Shown here piece by piece: positions 1-6,794 of a DNA stretch of 10,002 nt. The stretch spans positions 1-10,002 of the forward strand of contig CAIYXO010000741.1 in the NCBI GenBank assembly GCA_903930165.1. The letters run 5' to 3'. The stretch's first letter is position 1. Every line of letters starts with the position of its first letter. The DNA comes from an uncultured Verrucomicrobiota bacterium (lineage in GTDB: Bacteria > Verrucomicrobiota > Verrucomicrobiia > Limisphaerales > UBA9464). Both the position numbers and the translations under genes were made by a program. The notes below the pieces were generated by a model, which saw only the letters and a program-made list of their open reading frames with translations, was not told where the DNA came from and did no database searches.

Positions 1-576
1 CGCCTCGCCGCGGAAGCGGGACGTCTCCGGCAGGCCCGCGAGGATGCCCGGGGTTTCCATCGTCCACCGGTCACCCTTGCCGACCTGCTGACGGTGGCGG
101 AAGGCTTCGACAACCTGGGTTTCGTGGAGGATGCTCTCCGATGTCTCGAGTCCCATGGCACGGCGCCGGATCCATCCGGAGCTGTCGCCGTCGGCCGGGC
201 CCGCGCCTTGATCCGACTCGGCCGCTGGACCGAGCTGCGCGGCCTCGCGGTGGGACTGCGTCATCCAGACCTCACCTCGTCCCAGGCGGCGGGCCTCTCC
301 GGACTGCTCGAGGGCATCGTCGACGCCCGGGACGGGCGCGTTGAAGCCGCCATTGGCAACCTCCGATCCGCCATGGATTCCGGGATCCCGGAAGACCCGC
401 CCGACCTCGCGGCGATGTGCGGCCTGCTTTCCCTCGAAGGATCGCTGCCGGCCCGGAGGATCCTGCGGGAGCTGGAGCCGGAGCCACGGCTCGAAAGCGT
501 CCACCGAAGGCTCGTCGAATGCCTCGGGCCGGGCGACGGACCCATCGTGGAATCGCCGGCCGAGAATCGAAACTGA
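1..576 (+). CDS. TPR-like repeat protein, C-terminal part (5' end outside window)
   Basis: The reading frame is open from the first base to the TGA at 574-576, giving about 191 visible residues; the start lies upstream of the window. The visible part is helical and rich in Ala, Leu, Arg and Gly. It shows TPR-like spacing: 'GFVEDALRCLESHG', 'AVGRARALIRLGRWTEL', then 'GLLEGIVDARDGRVEAAIGNLRSAM'. The last resembles the classic TPR pattern of small residues followed by G/A-x-x-x-x-A. This suggests a solenoid used for protein-protein contact, but no catalytic domain is visible and the N-terminal portion that would define the protein is missing. The tail 'GDGPIVESPAENRN' looks disordered. The next gene starts 30 nt later on the same strand. 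The coding assignment rests on the long open frame and codon character; the TPR call is an inference from pattern. Confidence 0.6.
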   Translation, partial: RLAAEAGRLRQAREDARGFHRPPVTLADLLTVAEGFDNLGFVEDALRCLESHGTAPDPSGAVAVGRARALIRLGRWTELRGLAVGLRHPDLTSSQAAGLSGLLEGIVDARDGRVEAAIGNLRSAMDSGIPEDPPDLAAMCGLLSLEGSLPARRILRELEPEPRLESVHRRLVECLGPGDGPIVESPAENRN

Positions 577-600
577 CTCCCTGCCGGGGCCGGCTATCCT
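573..600 (+). promoter_or_regulatory. Candidate promoter for the holin-like gene (weak)
   Basis: CTGACT at 573-578 and TATCCT at 595-600 are separated by 16 nt and each match four of six positions of the sigma-70 consensus. The -10-like element ends 6 nt before the ATG at 607, so initiation would fall at or next to the start codon and give a leaderless mRNA. No Shine-Dalgarno sequence is visible before this ATG, which fits. In GC-rich DNA a match of this quality can arise by chance. Confidence 0.25.
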
Positions 601-606
601 GTCTCC

Positions 607-1056
607 ATGCCTGAGGTGATCACCCGGTTCTTCCAGAGGTGGGCCGTGACCACGGTGGCCGTGCTGGTGGCGGACTGGCTTCTCGACGGGATCCAGCATC
701 GGACCATCGGCTCGCTGTTCGCCGCCTCCGCGTTGCTGGGGTTCCTGAACGCGTTCGTTCGCCCGCTGCTGCTGATGGTCTCGCTGCCGCTGCTGCTCTG
801 GTCGCTGGGTCTCTTCGTCCTCGTGATCAACGCGCTGCTGTTGCTGCTGGTCGGGGGAGTTCTCCAGCCGGGCTTCACGGTCGACGGATTCGGTTCCGCG
901 TTCCTCGGCGGGATGGTGGTGAGCCTCGTCTCCCTGATCGTGAACGCCTTCCTCGGTTCCGGACCGGCGGTCAAGGTCAGCCGCGGCCCGGCCCGTCGAG
1001 GAAGCCGATCGTCCCGGACCTCAAACGACGGCGGCGGCCCGATCATCGACGTCTGA
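607..1056 (+). CDS. Phage holin family 4 / YvlD-like four-TM membrane protein
   Basis: A 149-residue, very hydrophobic protein with about four membrane segments (near residues 10-27, 33-50, 53-90 as a hairpin, and 97-118). It ends in a basic, Arg/Ser/Gly-rich tail that is probably cytoplasmic. The block 'LLGFLNAFVRPLLLMVSLPL', followed by 'LWSLGLFVLVINALLLLLVG', is the hallmark of the 'Mycobacterial 4 TMS phage holin, superfamily IV' family (Pfam PF04020), which includes Bacillus YvlD. Despite the family name, most members are chromosomal membrane proteins of unknown role, often linked to envelope stress, and are not lysis holins. No phage genes surround it. The ATG start gives the usual family length and lacks an obvious ribosome binding site. 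An L,D-transpeptidase gene begins 6 nt after its stop, so the two are probably co-transcribed and may both serve the cell envelope. Confidence 0.85.
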   Translation: MPEVITRFFQRWAVTTVAVLVADWLLDGIQHRTIGSLFAASALLGFLNAFVRPLLLMVSLPLLLWSLGLFVLVINALLLLLVGGVLQPGFTVDGFGSAFLGGMVVSLVSLIVNAFLGSGPAVKVSRGPARRGSRSSRTSNDGGGPIIDV

Positions 1057-1062
1057 TCCGCC

Positions 1063-2262
1063 GTGCCGCGCCCCATTGCCAAGAAGAAGGGACCCACCCG
1101 GGGTCGCAAACGGGGATTTCCCTGGATCCGCGCGTCAATCGCCGTGGTCCTGTTGGCCGGACTGGCCGGACTGGCCGGAAGGTGGTGGTCGAGCGCGCGG
1201 CCAGGACTTGCAGGTCCCGGAGGTTTCCCCGGCGGAAGCCGCGCCCAGACGATTCCAAGCCGGACGACGGCCGTTGGCGCGCCCCTTCCAAACGGATCCC
1301 CGGCGGGTCCCACGGCTCCCAAGGAGACGACAACGTCTTCCGCGGTCCGCGTGGCCACCAACCGACTCCAGCGTGTCCCCGCGCCTGACCCGGTCGAACC
1401 CTTCGAACCGCGCAACGTCACAAACCTGCTCGAGGCCCAGATCGTCCTCGCGGGGCTTGGAATCTCGGCGGGGCCGATGGACGGCAACAGCGGCGCGCAG
1501 ACGGCGACGGCCCTGCGGGCCTACCAGATGCAGAATGGCTTGGAGCAGACCGGTTGGCTGGATCGTCCGACCCGGGAGGCGCTGCGACTGACCGCGCGGC
1601 CGTGGACGACGTTCACGGTCACCTCCGAAGACCTCGCCCGGTTGGCGCCGATCCCGTCCACCTGGCTGGGGAAATCGCAGGCGCCCGCCTTGGGGCATGA
1701 GACCCTGCTGGAACTCGTCGCGGAGCGGACCCTTTCGCATCCGGCGCTCGTCCGACGTCTGAACCCGGAATTCGACTGGGGACAGGCCCGGCCCGGGGAC
1801 ATCCTGACCGTTGCGAACCCCCAACCGGTGCCGGCACGGCGTCCGGCCCTGGTCCGTGTGAGCCTCTCCGGGCGCCACCTGAGGGCCTTCGACGGCTCCG
1901 GCAACCTCCTGGCCCACTTTCCCTGCAGCATCGCCCGCAAGGTCGACAAGCGGCCCGTCGGCGACCTCCATGTGGTCGTGGCGGTTGCCGACCCGGACTA
2001 CACCTTCGATCCGGAAGTCTTCCCGGAATCCGCGGAGGCCCGATCGTTGGGGCGGAAGCTGCGGTTGCCGCCGGGACAGAACAATCCGGTGGGAACCGCC
2101 TGGATCGGCCTGGACCGCCCAGGCTACGGCATCCATGGCACGCCCAAGCCGGAGGATGTCGGGCGAACCGAAAGCCATGGCTGTTTCCGGCTCGCGAACT
2201 GGAACGCCGACCTGCTCCGCCGCATGGCCTGGGTGGGACTGCCGATCCGCGTGGAACCATGA
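1063..2262 (+). CDS. L,D-transpeptidase (YkuD domain) with peptidoglycan-binding domain
   Basis: This 399-residue protein starts at a GTG 6 nt after the preceding stop. A basic N-terminus and a hydrophobic anchor (about residues 18-42) predict export with the bulk outside the inner membrane. A Pro/Gly/Ser/Ala-rich linker follows to about 115. Residues 118-170 ('LLEAQIVLAGLGISAGPMDG...TATALRAYQMQNGLEQTG') form a PF01471-type peptidoglycan-binding domain. Residues 184-250 are LysM-like, ending 'PGDILTVANPQP'. The YkuD domain spans about 262-398 and keeps the catalytic signature: His358 in 'IHGTPKP', and Ser371-His372-Gly373-Cys374 followed by Arg376 in 'SHGCFRLANWN'. Cys374 is the expected nucleophile. 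The family forms 3-3 peptidoglycan cross-links or attaches lipoproteins to the wall, in the periplasm; which of these applies here cannot be told. The neighbouring holin-like membrane protein fits an envelope role. Confidence 0.93.
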   Translation: MPRPIAKKKGPTRGRKRGFPWIRASIAVVLLAGLAGLAGRWWSSARPGLAGPGGFPGGSRAQTIPSRTTAVGAPLPNGSPAGPTAPKETTTSSAVRVATNRLQRVPAPDPVEPFEPRNVTNLLEAQIVLAGLGISAGPMDGNSGAQTATALRAYQMQNGLEQTGWLDRPTREALRLTARPWTTFTVTSEDLARLAPIPSTWLGKSQAPALGHETLLELVAERTLSHPALVRRLNPEFDWGQARPGDILTVANPQPVPARRPALVRVSLSGRHLRAFDGSGNLLAHFPCSIARKVDKRPVGDLHVVVAVADPDYTFDPEVFPESAEARSLGRKLRLPPGQNNPVGTAWIGLDRPGYGIHGTPKPEDVGRTESHGCFRLANWNADLLRRMAWVGLPIRVEP

Positions 2263-2263
2263 A

Positions 2264-2316
2264 GCCCGGGCCCGGGCCCTTTCACAGGTCCTGCTGCCCG
2301 GCCTTTTCCGCCGGGC
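2264..2316. other. Intergenic palindrome plus GC hairpin
   Basis: Immediately after the L,D-transpeptidase stop lies a perfect 14-nt palindrome (GCCCGGGCCCGGGC, 2264-2277). It is followed by a 7-bp hairpin with arms GCCCGGC (2296-2302) and GCCGGGC (2310-2316) and loop CTTTTCC. No T-run follows on either strand, so this is not a canonical intrinsic terminator. It may cause pausing, attenuate transcription or stabilise the 3' end of the upstream message. The next gene begins 39 nt downstream. Confidence 0.4.
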
Positions 2317-2355
2317 GTGGTTGCCGTCGGGGACCGGACGGCGTAGGGAACGGAC

Positions 2356-2784
2356 GTGCAGCAACCCTGGCAACCCCTCGTCCTCACCGTCGTGGCCATG
2401 GCCGCCTACCATCTGGCCCAGAAGGGCGTTCCGGCCACGGTGAATCCCTTCGCCGCCCTCGCGGCGACCTACGCGGTGGCCCTTGCCTGTTCGATGGCCG
2501 CGCTGGCCGTGACCGGGGGCGTGCGCGGGATTCCGGCCGAGATGCGGACAGTGACCTGGATCAGTGCGTTGTTGGGCGTCGCCATCGTGGTGTTGGAATT
2601 CGGCGGACTGATGGCCTACAGGAAAGGTTGGAACCTCAGCACCTTCGGACTGGTCTTCAACGCCCTGACCGCCGTGGTCCTGCTGCCGGTCGGGATCCTG
2701 GTGTTTCGCGAAAGGCTCTCGACCGCGAACTGGGCGGGCGTCGCACTCTGCCTCGCGGGACTGGGTTTGCTGGCGCGCCGTTGA
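2356..2784 (+). CDS. EamA/DMT-superfamily half-size membrane transporter-like protein
   Basis: A 142-residue membrane protein with about four to five hydrophobic helices. The start is taken as the GTG at 2356, preceded by a modest AGGGA about 7 nt upstream. The C-terminal half contains the drug/metabolite transporter pattern: 'VLEFGGLMAYRKGWNLSTFG', then 'LPVGILVFRERLSTANWAGV' and 'GLGLLARR'. There is a conserved Glu-Arg near the start of the last helix (the 'F.E.ls..q..G..li..G..ll' motif of EamA, PF00892). At this size it has one EamA repeat, as in SMR-type proteins, so it would have to dimerise. The substrate cannot be predicted. It sits between an L,D-transpeptidase gene and a SIS-domain gene that starts 7 nt after its stop. 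The family call is from motif recognition only. Confidence 0.75.
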   Translation: MQQPWQPLVLTVVAMAAYHLAQKGVPATVNPFAALAATYAVALACSMAALAVTGGVRGIPAEMRTVTWISALLGVAIVVLEFGGLMAYRKGWNLSTFGLVFNALTAVVLLPVGILVFRERLSTANWAGVALCLAGLGLLARR

Positions 2785-2791
2785 TCCGACC

Positions 2792-3895
2792 ATGAATCCC
2801 CCTCCAACCGTCCACGACGTCGACGCGGATCCGCGAGGCCTGCGATTGCTGGCCCGGCGCATGGAGTCGATCCCGGCGTGTCTCACGGCGCTCGGCGAAG
2901 ACAAGGCCTTCCGGCCCGAACGCCGACGACGGCCGGGTCGTGTGGTGGCGACCGGCATCGGCAGCTCGGAAGCCCATGCCCGGCATCTGGTGGGGCTGTT
3001 GAACCGCCATGCTTCGGTCCCGGCCGAATACCTGCCGATCGGTGCCTTCGGCGCCGCCGAAGCGATGGATCTCCCGGATCGGACCCTGGTCGTCTTCAGT
3101 CAGGGGCTTTCGTCGAACGCGCGGACGGCTCTTGCGAAACGTCACCGATTCGCGGGACGCGTCCTGTTCACCGCATCGACCTCGGCAGGACTTCGTACCG
3201 GTGGCAAGCCGGACCGTGCCGAGGTGCTCGAGCGGCTGGTCGCGGAGGGCACAGATGTGGTCCCCTTCCCGCTAGAGGACGAGTACACCATCCTGATCCG
3301 GGTGATCGGACCGGCCGCGGGTTTCCTGGCGGCGCGGCTCTGGGCGGGAACGGTCGAGGGCTGCCGCCTGGAACCGGATCCCCGACAAACCGCCCAGGCC
3401 GCGACGCAGGCCTATCTCGCCGGAACGGAGGCCGGCCGACGTCTGGTGGACCGTGTGCCCCGCGAAGGCTTCCCTTCCGGACTCGTCATGCCCGTGTCGC
3501 CGTGCCTTCTCGACCGCGGCCAGAACCTCTCCTGCAAGTTCGTGGAAGGTTTCTATCAGCCGGCTCCCGCGATGATGGATCTACTCCAGTTCGCCCATGG
3601 CCCCTTCCAGCAACTGGTTTCCCAGCCCCGACCGGTGTGGGTGTTGCACCGCGAGGAGGGCACGGAAGCCGACCTGCTGGGGCGGATCCGGGAGATGTGC
3701 GAGGGTGCAGGACTGCAGCTGCTGCACGCGGACACCGGGCTTGCCGCCCCGGAGGACCTGCTGCCGATCGAGGCGGAGGGGTTGATGAACCCGGTGGTCC
3801 TGCGTTTGGCGGAAGGACTCGGGATCGACCAGGTCCGGTGGCCAGGAAAGGGGCAGGACGGCCCGTTGTACCACTACACAGGACCCATTGCCTGA
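2792..3895 (+). CDS. SIS-domain protein, GlmS isomerase-like (putative sugar-phosphate isomerase/deaminase)
   Basis: A 367-residue soluble protein with two SIS (sugar isomerase) half-domains. The first has 'GIGSSEAHA' (from residue 55), the phosphate-binding glycine/serine loop, and 'VVFSQGLSSNARTAL' (Ser103-Gln104), equivalent to the 'SQSGET' loop of GlmS. The second has 'CKFVEGFYQPAPAMMD' (Glu252) and 'LLQFAHGPFQ' (His269-Gly-Pro). These correspond to the 'lkLkEi.y..ae.y..gElkHGP' region of the GlmS isomerase domain that carries the catalytic Glu and His. There is no N-terminal glutaminase domain, so ammonia transfer from glutamine is not expected; isomerisation or deamination of an amino-sugar phosphate is the plausible activity. 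The SQGLSS loop departs from the usual SQSGxT. The gene starts 7 nt after the DMT-like gene and has no clear Shine-Dalgarno, so translational coupling is likely. The domain call is firm; the substrate is unknown. Confidence 0.82.
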   Translation: MNPPPTVHDVDADPRGLRLLARRMESIPACLTALGEDKAFRPERRRRPGRVVATGIGSSEAHARHLVGLLNRHASVPAEYLPIGAFGAAEAMDLPDRTLVVFSQGLSSNARTALAKRHRFAGRVLFTASTSAGLRTGGKPDRAEVLERLVAEGTDVVPFPLEDEYTILIRVIGPAAGFLAARLWAGTVEGCRLEPDPRQTAQAATQAYLAGTEAGRRLVDRVPREGFPSGLVMPVSPCLLDRGQNLSCKFVEGFYQPAPAMMDLLQFAHGPFQQLVSQPRPVWVLHREEGTEADLLGRIREMCEGAGLQLLHADTGLAAPEDLLPIEAEGLMNPVVLRLAEGLGIDQVRWPGKGQDGPLYHYTGPIA

Positions 3896-3914
3896 GGTTG
3901 TCGAAACGTCTCAG
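3892..3914. other. Small hairpin spanning both stop codons of a convergent gene pair
   Basis: CTGAG (3892-3896) pairs with CTCAG (3910-3914), and the inner GTT (3897-3899) pairs with AAC (3905-3907) across a two-base bulge. The TGA stops of both convergent genes (3893-3895 on +, 3911-3913 on -) lie in the two arms. It is short and has no T-run, so it is at best a weak bidirectional termination or mRNA 3'-end structure in the 15-nt gap. Confidence 0.3.
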
Positions 3915-4348
3915 CCCGCCCGTCCGGGACTGCCGTCGCGCACTTCACGGACCGCCAGCAGCGACGCGGCGAAATAGAGGAAGAGCTGGAAGGCCCCGGC
4001 GAAGTCCCGAGTCAGCCACTTGCCGAAGCCGAGGACGATGAAGACGAAGAGACTGAGCACCGCCGTGGCGAGCAGCCAGTCCGGAGACCGGCGCCCCAGG
4101 AACTCCAGACGGACCAGGGCGCCCAACGAAAGGATCGCACCCAGGACCTCGAGGACGGCGATGCCCCAGTAGGCGGCGCGGGTTCCAGGAAAACGGCCGA
4201 GGAAGGTCTTGCCGAAGACCTCGTCAAACCAGCCTGGGTAGCCGTCCGCGAATTTCCCGAGGCCGGCGAAGCCCCAGACCATCAGGAAGTGGAGATTGAT
4301 CGCCAGCAGCACGGGGAGGCGGGACCAGTCGGAGGCGGGTTTGGGCAT
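3911..4348 (-). CDS. DoxX-like small integral membrane protein
   Basis: A 145-residue membrane protein read from the ATG at 4346-4348. About four hydrophobic segments are visible: 'LPVLLAINLHFLMVWGFAGL', 'AAYWGIAVLEVLGAILSLGA', 'WLLATAVLSLFVFIVLGFG' and 'FAGAFQLFLYFAASLLAV'. The features 'GLGKF....PGWF', 'TFLGRFPG' and the Glu within 'AVLEVLGA' resemble the DoxX/DoxX-like and SURF4-type families, which have four TMs and unclear or quinone/thiol-linked roles. The open frame extends upstream to 4450, but that extension is polar, Ser/Gly-rich and atypical, and it would reach into the region that may hold the psd start. The Met just before the first helix is therefore preferred. No Shine-Dalgarno is seen. 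It is convergent with the SIS gene and divergent from psd. Family membership is tentative; coding status is fairly secure. Confidence 0.7.
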   Translation of the reverse strand: MPKPASDWSRLPVLLAINLHFLMVWGFAGLGKFADGYPGWFDEVFGKTFLGRFPGTRAAYWGIAVLEVLGAILSLGALVRLEFLGRRSPDWLLATAVLSLFVFIVLGFGKWLTRDFAGAFQLFLYFAASLLAVREVRDGSPGRAG

Positions 4349-4488
4349 GTTGGAAGGGCTTGGGTCGAAGCCGTGGCTGTTCTCCGACGGATCGTGGGCG
4401 ACGTCAACGCCGACGCCGCCGGATCGACCGGATGTCCAAGCGGAAAGCACGCTTCCCCCGACGTCTCCTCAACCCTAGTGTCTTGGGC

Positions 4489-5184
4489 ATGAAACATCAG
4501 GGGAAGGCGTGGTCCGCCTTCTTGGGAATCTTCTGGCGCGGCGTGGCCGTGGCCGCGGCCTTGGCTGTGGTGCTTTGGGTGGTGGGGATCGTCTCCGGCA
4601 GGGGACTCTCCGCCCCGGGCTTGGGCACCGTGGCCTTCCTGCTGGTCGCCTTCACGGCGTTCTCCGCCTACTTCTTCCGGGACCCCGAGGCGAAGGTGCC
4701 CGCCGGCGCGGGACTGGTCGTCGCGCCGGGACACGGCAAGGTGGACGTGATCGACGAAGTCGACGAACCGCAGTTCATCGGAGGCAAGGCCAAGCGGGTC
4801 TCGATCTTCCTCTCCGTGTTCGACGTCCATGTGCAGCAGGCGCCGGTGGCCGGCAAGGTCGCCTTCCTGAAACACAACCCGGGGCAGTTCCTCAACGCGC
4901 TGAAGCTGGAGTCCGCCGCGCTCAACGAGAACGTCGTCATCGGCTTCGAGCCGACCGACCCGGCCGGCGGACGCGTCGCGATCAAGCTGATCACGGGACT
5001 CATCGCCCGGCGGATCATCCCTTGGGCGCGGGTGGGGGACGTCGTGGCCAAGGGGGAACGCATCTCGCTGATCCAGTTCGGATCGCGGGTGGACATCTAC
5101 CTGCCGACGACCGCGACGGTCGCCGTGAAACTGGGAGACCGGGTCGTGGGTGGTGAAACCGTGGTGGCGCGCACCGCTGCATGA
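4489..5184 (+). CDS. psd: Phosphatidylserine decarboxylase proenzyme (short, archaeal-type)
   Basis: Converts phosphatidylserine to phosphatidylethanolamine plus CO2 at the inner membrane. With the start at 4489 it has 231 residues, the size of the short PSD class. Two N-terminal hydrophobic segments (about residues 8-33 and 40-58) lead into 'AYFFRDPE'. Conserved family blocks follow: 'VVAPGHGKVDVID', 'RVSIFLSVFDVHVQQAPVAG', 'NPGQFLNALKLESAALNENV', 'ITGLIARRIIPW' and 'GERISLIQFGSRVDIYLP'. The Gly198-Ser199 pair in 'QFGSRVD' is the expected self-cleavage site that turns Ser into the pyruvoyl cofactor of the alpha chain. Many homologues read 'PADGKV' where this one has 'PGHGKV', a small deviation. 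In-frame upstream starts exist at 4432 (ATG) and 4360, but their extra residues are Arg-rich and unlike the family. The gene overlaps pssA by 4 nt. Confidence 0.93.
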   Translation: MKHQGKAWSAFLGIFWRGVAVAAALAVVLWVVGIVSGRGLSAPGLGTVAFLLVAFTAFSAYFFRDPEAKVPAGAGLVVAPGHGKVDVIDEVDEPQFIGGKAKRVSIFLSVFDVHVQQAPVAGKVAFLKHNPGQFLNALKLESAALNENVVIGFEPTDPAGGRVAIKLITGLIARRIIPWARVGDVVAKGERISLIQFGSRVDIYLPTTATVAVKLGDRVVGGETVVARTAA

Positions 5185-6041
5185 AGACCGGACCTACGGA
5201 GCCCAGAACCTCGTCTCACGACGAGGAGGTCGATCCCAGGCGTCTCAAGATCTACCTCCTGCCGAACCTGTTCACGGCCGGCAATCTGTTCTGCGGATTC
5301 CTGGCGTTGACCAAGATCGTGGAGGCCGACCTCTCCGGGGGATATCAGGACATCAAGCTGGCGCTCCTCTACATCCTCGTGGCCTGCATCCTCGACCTGC
5401 TCGACGGGCGCGTGGCCCGGATGGGCGGCTATGAGAGCCCGTTCGGAAGGGAGTTCGACTCCCTGGCGGACATCGTCAGCTTCGGCGTCGCCCCGGCGTT
5501 CCTCGTGCATCGGGTGGTCCTTGCGGACGTCTTCGTGAACCACAAGGAGGTGGGCTGGTTCATCGCAGCGTTGTTCGTCATCTGCGGCGCCTTCCGGTTG
5601 GCGCGGTTCAACTGCCTCGCCGCGATGTCCGGGTCGGGCGGCGGGAAGTACTTCACCGGCTTCCCGATCCCGATGGCCGCCGGCATGGTGGCTTCGCTGA
5701 CGCTTTTCCTGATCTGGTGGGACGAAAAGAACTTCCGCGCGGGCTATTGGCGCTATGCGCTGCCGGCGATCCTGATGCTGCTGGCCGCGATGATGGTCAG
5801 CGAGGTCCGGTATCCGACCTTCAAGAAGCTCGACTGGCGGACCCAGAAGCCGTTCGTGAAGACGGTTGCGATCGTGCTGCTGGCGGCGCTGATGTTCCTG
5901 TTGTGGCAGAAGCTGCTGCCGATCGTGGCCCCGCTGGTGTTCACCGCATATCTCGTCTACGGGTTCGTCCGGCCGTTCATCTCCCGGAAGATGCAGCAGG
6001 AGATTGAGCACGACGACGACGAGGAGTCCGCCGCCCCGTGA
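5181..6041 (+). CDS. pssA: CDP-diacylglycerol--serine O-phosphatidyltransferase
   Basis: Makes phosphatidylserine from CDP-diacylglycerol and L-serine, releasing CMP; the product feeds the adjacent decarboxylase. The 286-residue protein carries the complete CDP-alcohol phosphotransferase signature D-G-x2-A-R-x8-G-x3-D-x3-D, as Asp75, Gly76, Ala79, Arg80, Gly89, Asp93 and Asp97. The aspartates bind the catalytic metal ions. The preceding 'YLLPNLFTAGNLFCGFLAL' is typical of the type II (membrane) PssA family, as is 'GFPIPMAAG' later in the chain. About eight hydrophobic helices are present, and the C-terminus is acidic ('EHDDDEES'). The ATG overlaps the psd stop as ATGA, so translation is probably coupled. 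The psd-pssA gene pair is a common arrangement that supports both identities. Confidence 0.95.
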   Translation: MKTGPTEPRTSSHDEEVDPRRLKIYLLPNLFTAGNLFCGFLALTKIVEADLSGGYQDIKLALLYILVACILDLLDGRVARMGGYESPFGREFDSLADIVSFGVAPAFLVHRVVLADVFVNHKEVGWFIAALFVICGAFRLARFNCLAAMSGSGGGKYFTGFPIPMAAGMVASLTLFLIWWDEKNFRAGYWRYALPAILMLLAAMMVSEVRYPTFKKLDWRTQKPFVKTVAIVLLAALMFLLWQKLLPIVAPLVFTAYLVYGFVRPFISRKMQQEIEHDDDEESAAP

Positions 6042-6066
6042 GCGGCCTGGGTGTGGAAAGAGCCGG

Positions 6067-6735
6067 ATGACCGAGAACTGGCCCCATGTCACCGCCGCGA
6101 TGTTGGGCATCGTGGCCGGCTTCGTTGCGAGCATGCCGGGCGGCCCGGTCAACGCCACCATCCTGGGGGAGTCCGCCGCCAAGGGGCTCCGCTGGGCCCT
6201 CTTCGTGGGTCTGGGCGCGGTCCTGATGGAGGCCATCTATTGTGCCGTCGCCTTTGCCGGCTTCTCCCAGCTCTTCGAGTCGCGGCTGGTCCGGGCGACC
6301 ATGGAGCTGGCGAGTTTCATCCTCATGCTCTGGCTGGGGATCCGATACCTGCGGGGCGTTCCCATTCCCGGAGAAGACCGCGGGCTGGCGCTGGTCGAGC
6401 ACCGATTCCACCCGCATACCGCCTTCTGGACCGGATTCCTGCGGGTGTTGGGAAACCCCGGGATCCTGCTGCTTTGGATCACGGTCACCGCAACCTTCAC
6501 CGCACGTGAATGGCTGCACGGCGACTGGCCGAGCCGTTGGCTCTTCGTGGCGGGTGTCGCCGGCGGGGGATTCCTCTGGTTCCTGGCGCTGGCATGGGGC
6601 GTCACGCGGGGCCACGGACGCGTCTCGCCCAGGACCCTGCGTCGGCTTTCCCAAGGAAGCGGCATCCTGCTGCTGTCGGTCGCGGCCGCGGTGGGAGTGA
6701 GGTTGGTCCGCCTCATGGCGGAACGCTCCCACTGA
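6067..6735 (+). CDS. LysE family transporter (amino-acid exporter type)
   Basis: A 222-residue polytopic membrane protein with about six helices. The N-terminal signature 'GIVAGFVASMPGGPVNATIL', followed by 'KGLRWALFVGLGAVLMEAIY', matches the LysE/RhtB exporter pattern (PF01810): a Pro-Gly-Pro-like turn in helix 1 and a conserved glycine-rich helix 2. 'FWTGFLRVLGNPGILLLWI' corresponds to the family's 'f..Gf...l.NP.....w' motif in mid-protein. Family members export lysine, threonine, homoserine or related small molecules; the substrate here is unknown. The start at 6067 is preferred because a Shine-Dalgarno-like GGAAAGAG ends about 5-6 nt upstream and the segment before it is unlike a membrane protein. 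The gene lies 25 nt after pssA and may be the third gene of the psd-pssA transcript. A hairpin terminator follows at 6802. Confidence 0.85.
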   Translation: MTENWPHVTAAMLGIVAGFVASMPGGPVNATILGESAAKGLRWALFVGLGAVLMEAIYCAVAFAGFSQLFESRLVRATMELASFILMLWLGIRYLRGVPIPGEDRGLALVEHRFHPHTAFWTGFLRVLGNPGILLLWITVTATFTAREWLHGDWPSRWLFVAGVAGGGFLWFLALAWGVTRGHGRVSPRTLRRLSQGSGILLLSVAAAVGVRLVRLMAERSH

Positions 6736-6794
6736 AACCGCGGAGCTGCGGAACCCACGGCCGGAACGGGCTCCGATACCGGTCGGGAGTCGTG

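Noticed and set aside
594..1487. A 297-codon - strand open frame opposite the holin-like gene
   Set aside because: The + strand holin-family motif explains this region. The antisense product is Arg/Pro/Ser-rich and unlike a real protein.
607..2262. A phage lysis cassette (holin plus wall enzyme)
   Set aside because: The 'holin' belongs to a chromosomal family named only by homology, the enzyme is an L,D-transpeptidase with a membrane anchor and not a lysin, and no other phage genes are present.
1135..2958. A 607-codon open frame on the - strand opposite the L,D-transpeptidase, DMT and start of the SIS genes
   Set aside because: It is a long antisense frame expected in GC-rich DNA. Its protein is Arg/Gly/Pro-rich, low in hydrophobic structure, and opposes three recognisable genes.
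4360..4488. N-terminal extension of psd to the upstream in-frame starts at 4360 or 4432
   Set aside because: The added residues are Arg-rich and unlike the short PSD family. The start at 4489 places the TM helices at the usual distance from 'FFRDPE'.
5097..6236. A 379-codon open frame on the - strand opposite pssA
   Set aside because: The + strand frame carries the full CDP-alcohol phosphotransferase motif. The antisense product is His/Arg/Gln-rich with no domain character.
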